From the NCBI RefSeq assembly GCF_001655005.1, contig NZ_LXET01000054.1:257490-321489 (forward strand): a DNA stretch of 64,000 bases. Reading direction: 5' to 3'. Of this stretch, positions 43,571 to 50,940 are shown piece after piece (within the stretch, counting starts at the first letter, position 1; every line of letters starts with the position of its first letter). The notes beneath the pieces are model-generated. The model was not told where the DNA came from. It ran no database searches and saw only the letters and a list, made by a program, of their open reading frames with translations. Both the position numbers and the translations under genes were made by a program. Source of the stretch: Hafnia paralvei ATCC 29927. GTDB taxonomy: Bacteria; Pseudomonadota; Gammaproteobacteria; Enterobacterales; Enterobacteriaceae.

Positions 43571-44056
43571 TCAGTCTATGATGTGCATAATGGCGTTACA
43601 TTCCGGGTGGTTGAGCGCGTAATCCCGCAGGCGATAATAGTGCTCCGTCATGGCGTCGCATTCGGTACGCATGGCGTGGTGGCTGTAAGTCATCAGACAG
43701 ACGGCAATCCCTGCGGCTTCAGCGCTGAGTTCACCACCGTTGCCGTTCATCGTGTTAAACAGCGACCATTTTTCATCGGTATTGTCGTCAGTTTCCGGGG
43801 CCATAAACGCACCGCCGTTGCTCAGCGTGAAAAACTGCCAGATGCCGCCGCTGTAGTCAGCGCAGAAGCGGTCCATCCAGGCGAACACGGTCGGTTCGAG
43901 GATTATCCACTGCGGTATGCAGCCGAAGTGCTGCGGCCAGAAGCCGATGCGCTGCTCGTCGGGTACGAGGCTGGCGGTCAGTGCGGGTGCAGAACCGGCA
44001 CCGGCAGGTTGGGGTTGTAACGGGAGGGTGTCGTTAAGGTTGATAATGTCGGTCAT
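43571..44056 (-). CDS. ArdB/KlcA-family antirestriction protein (YfjX-like)
   Basis: A 161-residue protein. ERIGFWPQHFG-like (QRIGFWPQHFGCIPQWIILE), FCADYSGGIWQFFTLSNGGA and TECDAMTEHYYRLRDYA are family marks. ArdB/KlcA proteins protect incoming DNA from type I restriction, which helps the element to transfer. It is 10 bp before the radC gene. Confidence 0.88.
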   Translation of the reverse strand: MTDIINLNDTLPLQPQPAGAGSAPALTASLVPDEQRIGFWPQHFGCIPQWIILEPTVFAWMDRFCADYSGGIWQFFTLSNGGAFMAPETDDNTDEKWSLFNTMNGNGGELSAEAAGIAVCLMTYSHHAMRTECDAMTEHYYRLRDYALNHPECNAIMHIID

Positions 44057-44072
44057 AGTCGTTTTTCCTTGT

Positions 44073-44327
44073 TTATTTCTCGGGTGGGGGATACAGGTTT
44101 AGCAGGAGCGACGGGCAGGACTGCGCATCGCCGTTCTCATCACAACAGGCGGGCCATATAGTGTCGGCGAGGCTTAACTGGCAGAGGCTGAGTTCTCCGG
44201 GTCGGTAGAGAAGATGTGTGCACCAGGCGCACAGGTCGTCATCAGAGAGGGAGCGGCAGCCCGGAGCCTCATTCAGGGAAAGCGGATAAACGTCCGCCTG
44301 ACGGGCATCGTCTGTAACATGCTGCAT
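44073..44327 (-). CDS. Small cysteine-rich protein after the DUF932 gene
   Basis: An 84-residue ORF whose ATG overlaps the DUF932 stop, which favours coupled translation. It has six cysteines (for example DDLCAWCTHLLY and ACCDENGDAQSC), which may bind metal. I do not recognise a family. Confidence 0.55.
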   Translation of the reverse strand: MQHVTDDARQADVYPLSLNEAPGCRSLSDDDLCAWCTHLLYRPGELSLCQLSLADTIWPACCDENGDAQSCPSLLLNLYPPPEK

Positions 44328-45145
44328 CAGATCAGGGCCTGGTGCAGCTCTTCGGCCATCACCCAGAGCGCCCTGTTGAGCTTAACGTCGCCATCAATCC
44401 CGTTAACCGCACGGGTGTGGCTGCGTTTGCCCTTCGCGGTACGTCCGGGCAGACCACCTTTCAGCAGGTTTTCCTGGCAACGATTGAAGACCGACCACAG
44501 ATCGTCCTTGCGGTCTTCATAGCGTCGGGGTGTCAGTATCTGCGTGGCGGTTACAGGCTGGTGTTCTTCGCCAAAACGGTATGTCAGCGCCGCTTCGGCC
44601 AGGGCGTGTTGTGCTGGTGGGGGTAACCGCAGCGACTCCATCGCATCGCGCTTCTCTTCCACCCGGTCAAAGACGCCCAACACCTCGTAAGCGCCTTCAA
44701 TGACCTTCTCCGCCACATTGCCCCGGTGAGGAACCCTGATTTCACCAAAGGATTGTCCACAGACGAGCGAATTGGTACAGACGCTTCGGAAGTATCCCGG
44801 CAAAAGCTGAAAGCTGGACTCGCCTCCATGCGAATTAAGAATAATAATTTCAGGTACATGCTGACCGTTTATCTGGCCCGCCCGACGAAGACGCAGAAGG
44901 TGTTTGGTGTGTTCCCGGCGGTCAGGGTCGCGTACGCGTGACTGGCAGGCGAAGAAGGGTTCAAAGCCTTCACGCTGCAGGTTCTCTAGCAGGGTAATGG
45001 TAGGGATATAGCTGTATCGGTCAGAGCGGGAGTCGTGTTTGTCTTCACTGAAGACGCTGGGGACATGCTGCATGAGTTCTTCACGGGTTAAGGGACGGTC
45101 ACGGCGGATCTGATTTGTCCGCCCGAAGCGGCTGGCTAATCGCAT
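44327..45145 (-). CDS. DUF932 protein (YfjQ/YafZ-like)
   Basis: A 272-residue protein of the DUF932 phage/plasmid family. RFGRTNQIRRDRPLTREELM, RYSYIPTITLLENLQREGFE and CTNSLVCGQSFGEIRVPHRG are near-identical in type to YfjQ and YafZ of E. coli CP4 prophages. The function is unknown. It is downstream of a strong terminator, so it probably has its own promoter. Confidence 0.88.
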   Translation of the reverse strand: MRLASRFGRTNQIRRDRPLTREELMQHVPSVFSEDKHDSRSDRYSYIPTITLLENLQREGFEPFFACQSRVRDPDRREHTKHLLRLRRAGQINGQHVPEIIILNSHGGESSFQLLPGYFRSVCTNSLVCGQSFGEIRVPHRGNVAEKVIEGAYEVLGVFDRVEEKRDAMESLRLPPPAQHALAEAALTYRFGEEHQPVTATQILTPRRYEDRKDDLWSVFNRCQENLLKGGLPGRTAKGKRSHTRAVNGIDGDVKLNRALWVMAEELHQALI

Positions 45146-45180
45146 TGTTAATTCCTTATGGTTGCTTTAACGGCATAAAC

Positions 45181-45210
45181 AAAAAAGCCATGCTCCGGTG
45201 GGAGCATGGC
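45181..45210 (-). terminator. Strong terminator between the DUF905 and DUF932 genes
   Basis: GCCATGCTCC-ggtg-GGAGCATGGC with a six-T run on the minus strand. Confidence 0.9.
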
Positions 45211-45236
45211 CTGCTGGTGTGGTTGCTGGTGATGAG

Positions 45237-45470
45237 TCAATTTTTGGGTATACCGTGGCTGAGCAGATAGCGGTTCAGCCACTCTCCTGCATTTGCTTCA
45301 AAATTCCACGCCCGCCAGAACAACTGCCCTCCGCTGTCGCGAATGACCAGCCGAAAGTGCGTACCCTGGTCGTCTTCAATGGCTACGTTGGTGTACAGCG
45401 TGGCGACGGCTGTTGCCTGCTCTCGGGTGAACGGACCGGGTGGTAACGGCGTATTGTCAGTGTCCTGTAT
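45237..45470 (-). CDS. DUF905 protein (YkfF-like), probable AUA start
   Basis: A 77-residue protein with LPPGPFTREQATAVATLYTN, FRLVIRDSGGQLFWRAWNF, as in E. coli YkfF. Homologues start a few residues before LPPGPF. At the corresponding place the codon is ATA (45470-45468), with GAGGAG 6 bases upstream and no ATG, GTG or TTG nearby; the only other in-frame start is TTG 45503, with no site and inside a terminator. Either an AUA start is used or the gene has lost its start. Confidence 0.65.
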   Translation of the reverse strand: MQDTDNTPLPPGPFTREQATAVATLYTNVAIEDDQGTHFRLVIRDSGGQLFWRAWNFEANAGEWLNRYLLSHGIPKN

Positions 45471-45495
45471 GGTGAACTCCTCTGATATCTGGCAC

Positions 45496-45526
45496 AAAAA
45501 CAAACGCCCCGCTCAGTGAGCAGGGC
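45496..45526 (-). terminator. Terminator after the 45528-45767 gene
   Basis: GCCCCGCTCA-g-TGAGCAGGGC with one mismatch, followed on the minus strand by GTTTGTTTTTG. Confidence 0.75.
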
Positions 45527-45527
45527 A

Positions 45528-45767
45528 TCAACGGGAGGCTCCAGGTGTGGCGATAAGCTGCAGTATCTGCTCCATCAGCGCTGCGATTAAGGCACCTGCC
45601 AGCAGGGCTGCCGTCTGTCTGGCAATATAGATGCTGTCTTCGTCGTAACCTTCTTCGCGGAAGTGGTCTTCCACAAACTGCTGTGCCCGGCTGCTGGCGC
45701 ACCACGTCAGCACCTGACGCAGGGCACTGAGCACCATTTTCAGTAATGTCATTGGGTTAAATCTCAT
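45528..45767 (-). CDS. Small hypothetical protein
   Basis: A 79-residue protein from ATG 45767. SRAQQFVEDHFREEGYDEDS is polar and a final hydrophobic helix (ARQTAALLAGALIAALMEQI) may be membrane-associated. A longer start adds nine residues. No family recognised. Confidence 0.5.
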   Translation of the reverse strand: MRFNPMTLLKMVLSALRQVLTWCASSRAQQFVEDHFREEGYDEDSIYIARQTAALLAGALIAALMEQILQLIATPGASR

Positions 45768-45834
45768 GGGGGAAGCCGGAGGGATGAGGGGCATTCAGGG
45801 ATGCCCCAGCCGGGTAAATAAGCGAGGAGCGGTG

Positions 45835-46347
45835 TTACTGCGGTGACGGTGATTCTGGCGGCACAGGGGCCTGACCGTGAATAATCCGGTGTTTCGCCAG
45901 CGCCTGAGGCATGTCGTTGATGCAGTACGTGATGTAGAAGACGTTGAACAGTACGGTGTAGAACGCATTCATTCTGAGGTCGAAGCGGAAGGTGTTCAGC
46001 GCATAATGTCGCAGTGCGGCTCTGGCCTTAAAGGCCCAGACGATATACATCACGCCGGTGGCGAACGACAGTATGGCGCTCAGTACCAGCAGTGTGTCAC
46101 TACCCGTGTCGTAACCCGCCAGGTCCGGTGAGGCCATTACCCCAAACTGTCGACTGAGACCAAAACAGACGGCCAGCCAGATGATAAACAGGTTGCCGCA
46201 AACCGGATACCCGGTGGTGTCGCTGATAATGTCCTGTTTTTTATACAGCCACAGTAACGGCCAGATGCCGCAGGTGGCGATGGTGAGCAGCACAAAAGTG
46301 AGCGTTGGTGTTGCCAGTCGCTGGCTGAGTGTCGAGATGTCGGTCAT
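45835..46347 (-). CDS. DUF4234-like integral membrane protein
   Basis: A 170-residue protein with four hydrophobic segments. TLTFVLLTIATCGIWPLLWL followed by YKKQDII resembles the start of DUF4234 proteins, and YTVLFNVFYITYCINDMPQA ends the membrane part. A proline-rich tail follows. The function is unknown. Confidence 0.65.
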   Translation of the reverse strand: MTDISTLSQRLATPTLTFVLLTIATCGIWPLLWLYKKQDIISDTTGYPVCGNLFIIWLAVCFGLSRQFGVMASPDLAGYDTGSDTLLVLSAILSFATGVMYIVWAFKARAALRHYALNTFRFDLRMNAFYTVLFNVFYITYCINDMPQALAKHRIIHGQAPVPPESPSPQ

Positions 46348-46405
46348 ATCGTATTGTCCTTGATTGATTTTGCTGTAAACAGGGGGAAATCATGCTGAAG
46401 AGGAG

Positions 46406-46876
46406 TTACCCGGCGGTGAGCGATGTACATTCGGGCATATCAGCCAGAACCTTGTGGACATTTCCGGCAGAAGGGGAAAAATGCCCCACCTTTTTGTCGT
46501 TGACGTAAATCTCAAACGAGGTTGCCTTTCTGATGGCATCAATGAACGAGAGCCAGGCGTTGTCGCCGTTACGCCAGCCCAGAGATGACGGCAGCGGGAA
46601 TGGCTGGTCATCGGTGACGATGGTGATGGCTGTTTTCTCATCCTGTGAATCGGCACCGCTGCCGTCTGGCAGGGTGAGCATGACGTGATGCTGCAGGATG
46701 TTCTGGTCGTCAGGGTTGCCGGTGCAGTTGAGATTCAGCATGACGTTTTCCGGGCTGGTGATAATGTACTCGGTGACGCCCATACCGAAGCCACTGCTCC
46801 ACATATTGGGGACCGCGTGTGCCGTGATGGCAAAGGTCAGTAATCCTGCTGGCAGGATGGCGTGCATGAATCGCAT
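46406..46876 (-). CDS. Exported protein (YfjT-like)
   Basis: A 156-residue protein with a signal peptide (LPAGLLTFAITAHAVPNMW) cut near AHA. The mature part begins like E. coli YfjT as I recall it (VPNMWSSGF). Two cysteines may form a disulfide. The role is unknown. It belongs to the row of exported proteins after the YfjR-like regulator. Confidence 0.65.
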   Translation of the reverse strand: MRFMHAILPAGLLTFAITAHAVPNMWSSGFGMGVTEYIITSPENVMLNLNCTGNPDDQNILQHHVMLTLPDGSGADSQDEKTAITIVTDDQPFPLPSSLGWRNGDNAWLSFIDAIRKATSFEIYVNDKKVGHFSPSAGNVHKVLADMPECTSLTAG

Positions 46877-46922
46877 GGTGTTTTTCCTTCTGAGTCAAAA
46901 ATGTTGTTGAGGGTCAGCCGTG

Positions 46923-47234
46923 TTACATGAGTTGTTTGCCCACGGCGATAAGCCCTGCCAGCCAGCCGATACACTGGGGACCCACAAGCCAGAACAGACG
47001 GGCCTTGAGTAATCCGGTCATCCCTTCGCGGGTGTATACCGCGTCCGGCATCAGCCATTGTCGAAGAGCAGCACCGACCGTCATACCGGCTCCGGGCCCC
47101 AGGGTCATCCAGAACAGATACCCCATTCCCTGACCAAAACTGCGTATCTCGCCGGTACTCCCGAACACGTTAAACAGCACGACCACAAGCGCGATGGCGA
47201 AGGCAATCGCGAAATATTTAATGACAAGCGCCAT
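46923..47234 (-). CDS. Small membrane protein
   Basis: A 103-residue protein with three hydrophobic segments (AIAFAIALVVVLFNVFG; GYLFWMTLGPGAGMTVGAAL; FWLVGPQCIGWLAGLIAVG). No family recognised. It lies 12 bp after the lipoprotein gene. Confidence 0.6.
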   Translation of the reverse strand: MALVIKYFAIAFAIALVVVLFNVFGSTGEIRSFGQGMGYLFWMTLGPGAGMTVGAALRQWLMPDAVYTREGMTGLLKARLFWLVGPQCIGWLAGLIAVGKQLM

Positions 47235-47246
47235 GTTCAGATTTCC

Positions 47247-47546
47247 TTATTTTCTGCACTGCTGAGCGGCACTCAGCATGTTGTCCATGAAGCGCGGGGG
47301 GACATAACCGTACTGCTGGTTCATTTTCTCCAGCTCCCCGTGCGTGTATTTCGTCTGCAGGATGTCGTAAACGCAGCCGCAAAGGAGGGTCGTGCCACCA
47401 CCGGATTTACAGCCCCGGATAAACTCGCTTTCGGCTTTGGATTTCGCATCACCGCAGCCACTGAGTACCACTGTCGATAACATCAGGCAGATCGCGGAAA
47501 AATAACGTGCCGAACGGAGTGAACCGCCAGCAAGGGAAATGTTCAT
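47247..47546 (-). CDS. Small lipoprotein
   Basis: A 99-residue protein with a lipobox LSGC at about residues 28-31, so it is probably a lipid-anchored envelope protein. The mature part has four more cysteines (RGCKSGGGTTLLCGCVYD and AQQCRK). Function unknown. Confidence 0.65.
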   Translation of the reverse strand: MNISLAGGSLRSARYFSAICLMLSTVVLSGCGDAKSKAESEFIRGCKSGGGTTLLCGCVYDILQTKYTHGELEKMNQQYGYVPPRFMDNMLSAAQQCRK

Positions 47547-47591
47547 TGCTATATCCTTGAATAAACAGAGGGTTGAGTTTGATAAAACGGG

Positions 47592-48098
47592 TTAAAGGCC
47601 ATCCTGTTGGGGGATGCCTTCATCCTGCAATCCGTGGCTGATGTCGTTAACCACGGTATCCGGGTCAAGCGAAATGGTCGCCAGATGCTTTCCGGTATCG
47701 GGGTTGCCCCGATACACATCGAGCGCGGCAAAAGGTTTGCCGTCATCATCCGAACCGGTAGAGACCTCGTAGGTGGTATCCCCGTTGCGGACGCTAAATT
47801 CCTGCAGGTTGATAACCTGGTTGCTCTGGTACGCGTAGCCCGTCGCCTGAGCCGGAACGGTAATATCCATCTCCTTATGCTCAGCGCCAGTCTTACCGAA
47901 TGAATACGATACCGACGGGGTAACGATGCAGATTTCGACCTCCTTTTTGTGATTCAGGGCCTGTGCATAAAAGACGGGCTTTGCGCAGCGCTGATAATGC
48001 GCGTCGCGAAAGGCATCGGGCGTACCGGCATTCGCGTTCGGCAGCGATGCCAGCGTCAGTCCGACGCTTAATAACAGCAGGGCTGTGGGGTGTTTCAT
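47592..48098 (-). CDS. Exported protein
   Basis: A 168-residue protein with a signal peptide (LLLLSVGLTLASLPNANAG). The mature part has two cysteines (YQRCAKPVF and VEICIVTPSV) and is beta-rich. Its start overlaps the regulator gene by four bases, so it is the first gene controlled with it. No family recognised. Confidence 0.65.
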   Translation of the reverse strand: MKHPTALLLLSVGLTLASLPNANAGTPDAFRDAHYQRCAKPVFYAQALNHKKEVEICIVTPSVSYSFGKTGAEHKEMDITVPAQATGYAYQSNQVINLQEFSVRNGDTTYEVSTGSDDDGKPFAALDVYRGNPDTGKHLATISLDPDTVVNDISHGLQDEGIPQQDGL

Positions 48099-48820
48099 AG
48101 CCGGGCTCCTTTTAGTCCGGAGGTGGCTTCCGGGAACACTCCCCGGAAGGAATGGATAACGTTGCTGATGAAGCGAAAATGCGGCAGCGCGGAGATAAAC
48201 TCTTCGCTGGCCGTCAGGGCATCAAGCTCAGGCTTGTTGCGAAAAGAGGTTTCCAGGACCGTGACGGCATTAATTTCTTCCATCCTGAAAACCTGGAGTG
48301 TTCTGGTGCGAGTGGTGACCAGAAACCAGTTTTTGCTCTGGAAGATCAGACGGTGTGGTGCTACGGTTTCATGAGTGCGTCCGTTAACCTGCAGCGTGAC
48401 GGTGTGGTGATCGCGAATGGCTTCTGCCAGCAGTAAAAATGACGCTGACTGTGTGACTGCCGACGGTAAGCCGCCATGCCCGATAAGACAGGGCGATATC
48501 CCCGACGTGCTGGTGAGCAGCCGAATGAGCTTTCTGTTCTGGATGGGGATGATCCCTGAAATTCCCGTATTGTGGATAAAGGAGGATGTATCCGGCGAAT
48601 GGGGCCGGAGAGGGCGTCGGGCAAGGCGGTAGGCTCCGCCGGAATGCTCAATACCCAGATGGAGCAGGCGCTGCTGGAAATCCCGTTGCAGCGTGCGTTC
48701 TGAGACAGCAAATTCATCAGCCAGTGTTTTCAGTACCAGGGCATGGCCCGCCAGTAGCCGACTGATGATGACAGACAGCCTGACGGCCAGGCGGTCATAA
48801 CGATCGTGTTGTTCTTTCAT
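48095..48820 (-). CDS. WYL-domain transcriptional regulator (YfjR-like)
   Basis: A 241-residue regulator. The N-terminal helix-turn-helix has LKTLADEFAVSERTLQRDFQ, and the WYL-type part has HETVAPHRLIFQSKNWFLV. Length and place match YfjR of CP4-57 (about 233 residues). WYL regulators are common in defence and prophage regions and sense nucleic acids or nucleotides. It heads the exported-protein row. Confidence 0.82.
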   Translation of the reverse strand: MKEQHDRYDRLAVRLSVIISRLLAGHALVLKTLADEFAVSERTLQRDFQQRLLHLGIEHSGGAYRLARRPLRPHSPDTSSFIHNTGISGIIPIQNRKLIRLLTSTSGISPCLIGHGGLPSAVTQSASFLLLAEAIRDHHTVTLQVNGRTHETVAPHRLIFQSKNWFLVTTRTRTLQVFRMEEINAVTVLETSFRNKPELDALTASEEFISALPHFRFISNVIHSFRGVFPEATSGLKGARL

Positions 48821-49147
48821 TCTGAAATCAGCCTCCGGCTCTCCGTATGCTCCTGTTGATGGTGGAAAATTATGCCGTACCGGTTCGCCACGTTATGTCG
48901 TCCCTTTATGGTGGATGACGTAAAAATTATGACAACAACCATTTTTAGTTAAGTGGCTGTAAGTAAAAGGGTATAAGAGTATTAAGGGAAGGTGAGTGAA
49001 GTTTTTTACGACACATCCTGTCATTGGTGCGAAGGGCTGAAGGGATAAAAAACCGTATCACAGAGACGCCGTGGCATTCACGTTATCGTCGACGGTGTCT
49101 TCCGGGATACGGTTGTACCCCATACCGTTTACTGGAGCCGCTGAGTG
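48821..49147. other. Gene-free stretch upstream of the yfjR-like gene
   Basis: This 327-bp stretch should hold the regulator's promoter. I see no credible gene. Confidence 0.5.
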
Positions 49148-49444
49148 TTACGCCATATTGAAGGTCTGCTCACACTGTGTGCAGCAGTATTCATCAAATA
49201 CCGTCCCGTCCAGCCTCTCACCGGCTACTGCTCCCGCTACTGCGCCAGCACAGGCGCCGGACAGAAACCCAATGAGCCCTCCGGCTATCGTACCGACAAC
49301 CGGAATGACTGAACCTATCAGCGCACCGGCGGATGCACCTTCAAGCCCGGCAAGGCCTCCGGCCGTTGCGCCAATCACCCCACCCGTTTTTTTACCCACA
49401 TGACGCAGCTGTATGTGTTGCGAACCGCAATTCGGACAATTCAT
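49148..49444 (-). CDS. Zinc-ribbon and glycine-zipper protein
   Basis: A 98-residue protein. CPNCGSQHI at the N-terminus and YCCTQCEQTF at the C-terminus form the two halves of a zinc ribbon. Between them are glycine-zipper helices (AGALIGSVIPVVGTIAGGLI, GFLSGACAGAVAGAVAGE), which may insert in a membrane. ATG 49444 with GGGAG upstream is chosen. Function unknown. Confidence 0.7.
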   Translation of the reverse strand: MNCPNCGSQHIQLRHVGKKTGGVIGATAGGLAGLEGASAGALIGSVIPVVGTIAGGLIGFLSGACAGAVAGAVAGERLDGTVFDEYCCTQCEQTFNMA

Positions 49445-49798
49445 TTTGTTCTCCCTTGTTACTGGCAATAAAAGCCGCCTGAATAAACAGGCGGGCCGTG
49501 GATAAAAACGGCTCTGATACCGGAACAGGGAATGTGGTGATGGCAGCGCCGGAACGGGGGAAGCATGCACGCGGGTATTTTGCAGGGCTGTTCAGCGGGG
49601 ACGGGGAACAAGAGTAGCGGCAGGGCATCAGAACCCCATTTTTTCTTATCAGACACTTTAACCTCCGTGAGTGAAATAACAAAACGGCAACATTTCTGCT
49701 GCCGTTCTCACATTGGTAATATAGGTCTGAGATTTTTTTGAATGTCATTTCAGGTCTGTATTGCTGTCTCCACTCACTTTATTTTCAGCGTAAAGCCC
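49445..49798. other. Gene-poor stretch with a terminator
   Basis: About 354 bp with no credible gene. A hairpin at 49678-49706 (AACGGCA / TGCCGTT, followed on the minus strand by TTTTG) probably terminates the 49799-50767 gene. Confidence 0.5.
49678..49706 (-). terminator. Terminator after the ribbon-helix-helix protein gene
   Basis: AACGGCA and TGCCGTT arms with TTTTGTTATTT after them on the minus strand. Confidence 0.6.
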
Positions 49799-50767
49799 TC
49801 ACTCACCACCACAGGTTTTTCGGTAATGGTCATTAATCAGCGTTTCCAGCATATCGCTGATGCGAACCCCGCTGCGTTCAGCCATAAAGTCCAGTCGTGT
49901 TTTGGTGTCGTTCTTCAGGTAGGTATTCAGTGCTTTTTTATCGGTACGGGACTGGCGTAATTTTTGCTGGTTCCAGGCTTTATTCAGGTTCAGAAGGAAT
50001 AAACGCTTTGTGTCCGGTGCGTCACCCCATAAATCCAGCGCGGCACGTAGTGCCAAATTGCGCTCGGAATGACTCAGTGGCGTGAGCCAGGTCGTTAATC
50101 CGGGCGTGGATAAACTCATATAGAGTCCGCCGATATTACCGGCTTTCTCCTGCTGAACTTTTTGCAGGTTGTTCCAGGCCCATAATACCGCGTCTTCTTC
50201 ATCCGGCAGCCATTTTAACGGCAGCGGTTTGCTGTAAATGATTTTCCACCGATCTTTCAGTTTTTCGAATACCTGTTTCTTAAGGTGATTCACAGGTGGC
50301 GTGGAAATGTAAATGTTGTCAAAGAAGGTGATGAGAATATGCATTCTCTCCTGATGACTTGCCGGAGATAAACTCAGATTTATTCGCTGATACCAGTTTT
50401 TCCCGAATTCAGCATTTGCTGGCGGGCCAATGCCAAACTCATAATCCCCGGCCATACAGAGATACGCCCATAGCCAGAAAGTGGCCCGCTCATTCTGACG
50501 AAGCCAGTCAAAACTATCCAGTGGAAGCACATTTTCATCACGGGCTGTTTCCATTTCAGACAGCAGTCCTGTCTGCTGGTTTTTATCCGGGATGGCCTGA
50601 TTAATTAGCTGGTTTAACGCCTGTCGACAGCTTTCTGCATCCTGCCTGGGAACATTGCTGGTGTTAATTTTGTTGCTGGCATTCAACCATCCGGCATAAA
50701 ACGCGCAAACTCTCAGGTCCCGACTCGTTATGAGTCCTCGCTTGCCATCATCATAATTTACAGCCAT
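49799..50767 (-). CDS. Hypothetical protein with C-terminal ribbon-helix-helix-like tail
   Basis: A 322-residue soluble protein. The main part is tryptophan-rich (SFDWLRQNERATFWLWAYLC) and not recognised. The last 45 residues (LKNDTKTRLDFMAERSGVRI, SDMLETLINDHYRK) look like a ribbon-helix-helix DNA-binding unit. ATG 50767 has GAGG 8 bases upstream. A tandem array of TGGTT motifs lies directly upstream. A plasmid- or phage-like DNA-binding or replication role is possible. Confidence 0.6.
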   Translation of the reverse strand: MAVNYDDGKRGLITSRDLRVCAFYAGWLNASNKINTSNVPRQDAESCRQALNQLINQAIPDKNQQTGLLSEMETARDENVLPLDSFDWLRQNERATFWLWAYLCMAGDYEFGIGPPANAEFGKNWYQRINLSLSPASHQERMHILITFFDNIYISTPPVNHLKKQVFEKLKDRWKIIYSKPLPLKWLPDEEDAVLWAWNNLQKVQQEKAGNIGGLYMSLSTPGLTTWLTPLSHSERNLALRAALDLWGDAPDTKRLFLLNLNKAWNQQKLRQSRTDKKALNTYLKNDTKTRLDFMAERSGVRISDMLETLINDHYRKTCGGE

Positions 50768-50794
50768 TATCAACACCTCATAAATTAAATTACA

Positions 50795-50940
50795 CAGTAG
50801 TGGTGGTTGTAGTGATTGTCGTGGTTATACAGTAGCATAATGATGGTTTTCACGTCACCAAAAAACACATCTGGTAGTCATCGTGAAGTAAGGTTGTGGT
50901 TATATTGTGGTTTTTACTGGGTTTTATCATGGTTTTATAG
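50795..50940. repeat. Array of (T/C)GTGGTTNTA-like motifs
   Basis: GTGGTT or ATGGTT occurs about six times, at 50801, 50821, 50843, 50896, 50907 and 50930, often followed by TATA or TTTA. The array begins 28 bp upstream of the ribbon-helix-helix gene. Confidence 0.6.

Noticed and set aside
43205..44020. Plus-strand 271-codon frame across radC and ardB
   Set aside because: It spans two well-supported minus-strand genes and their gap.
50795..50940. CRISPR array
   Set aside because: The repeats are short (about 6-10 bases) and irregularly spaced, and no cas genes are in the window.
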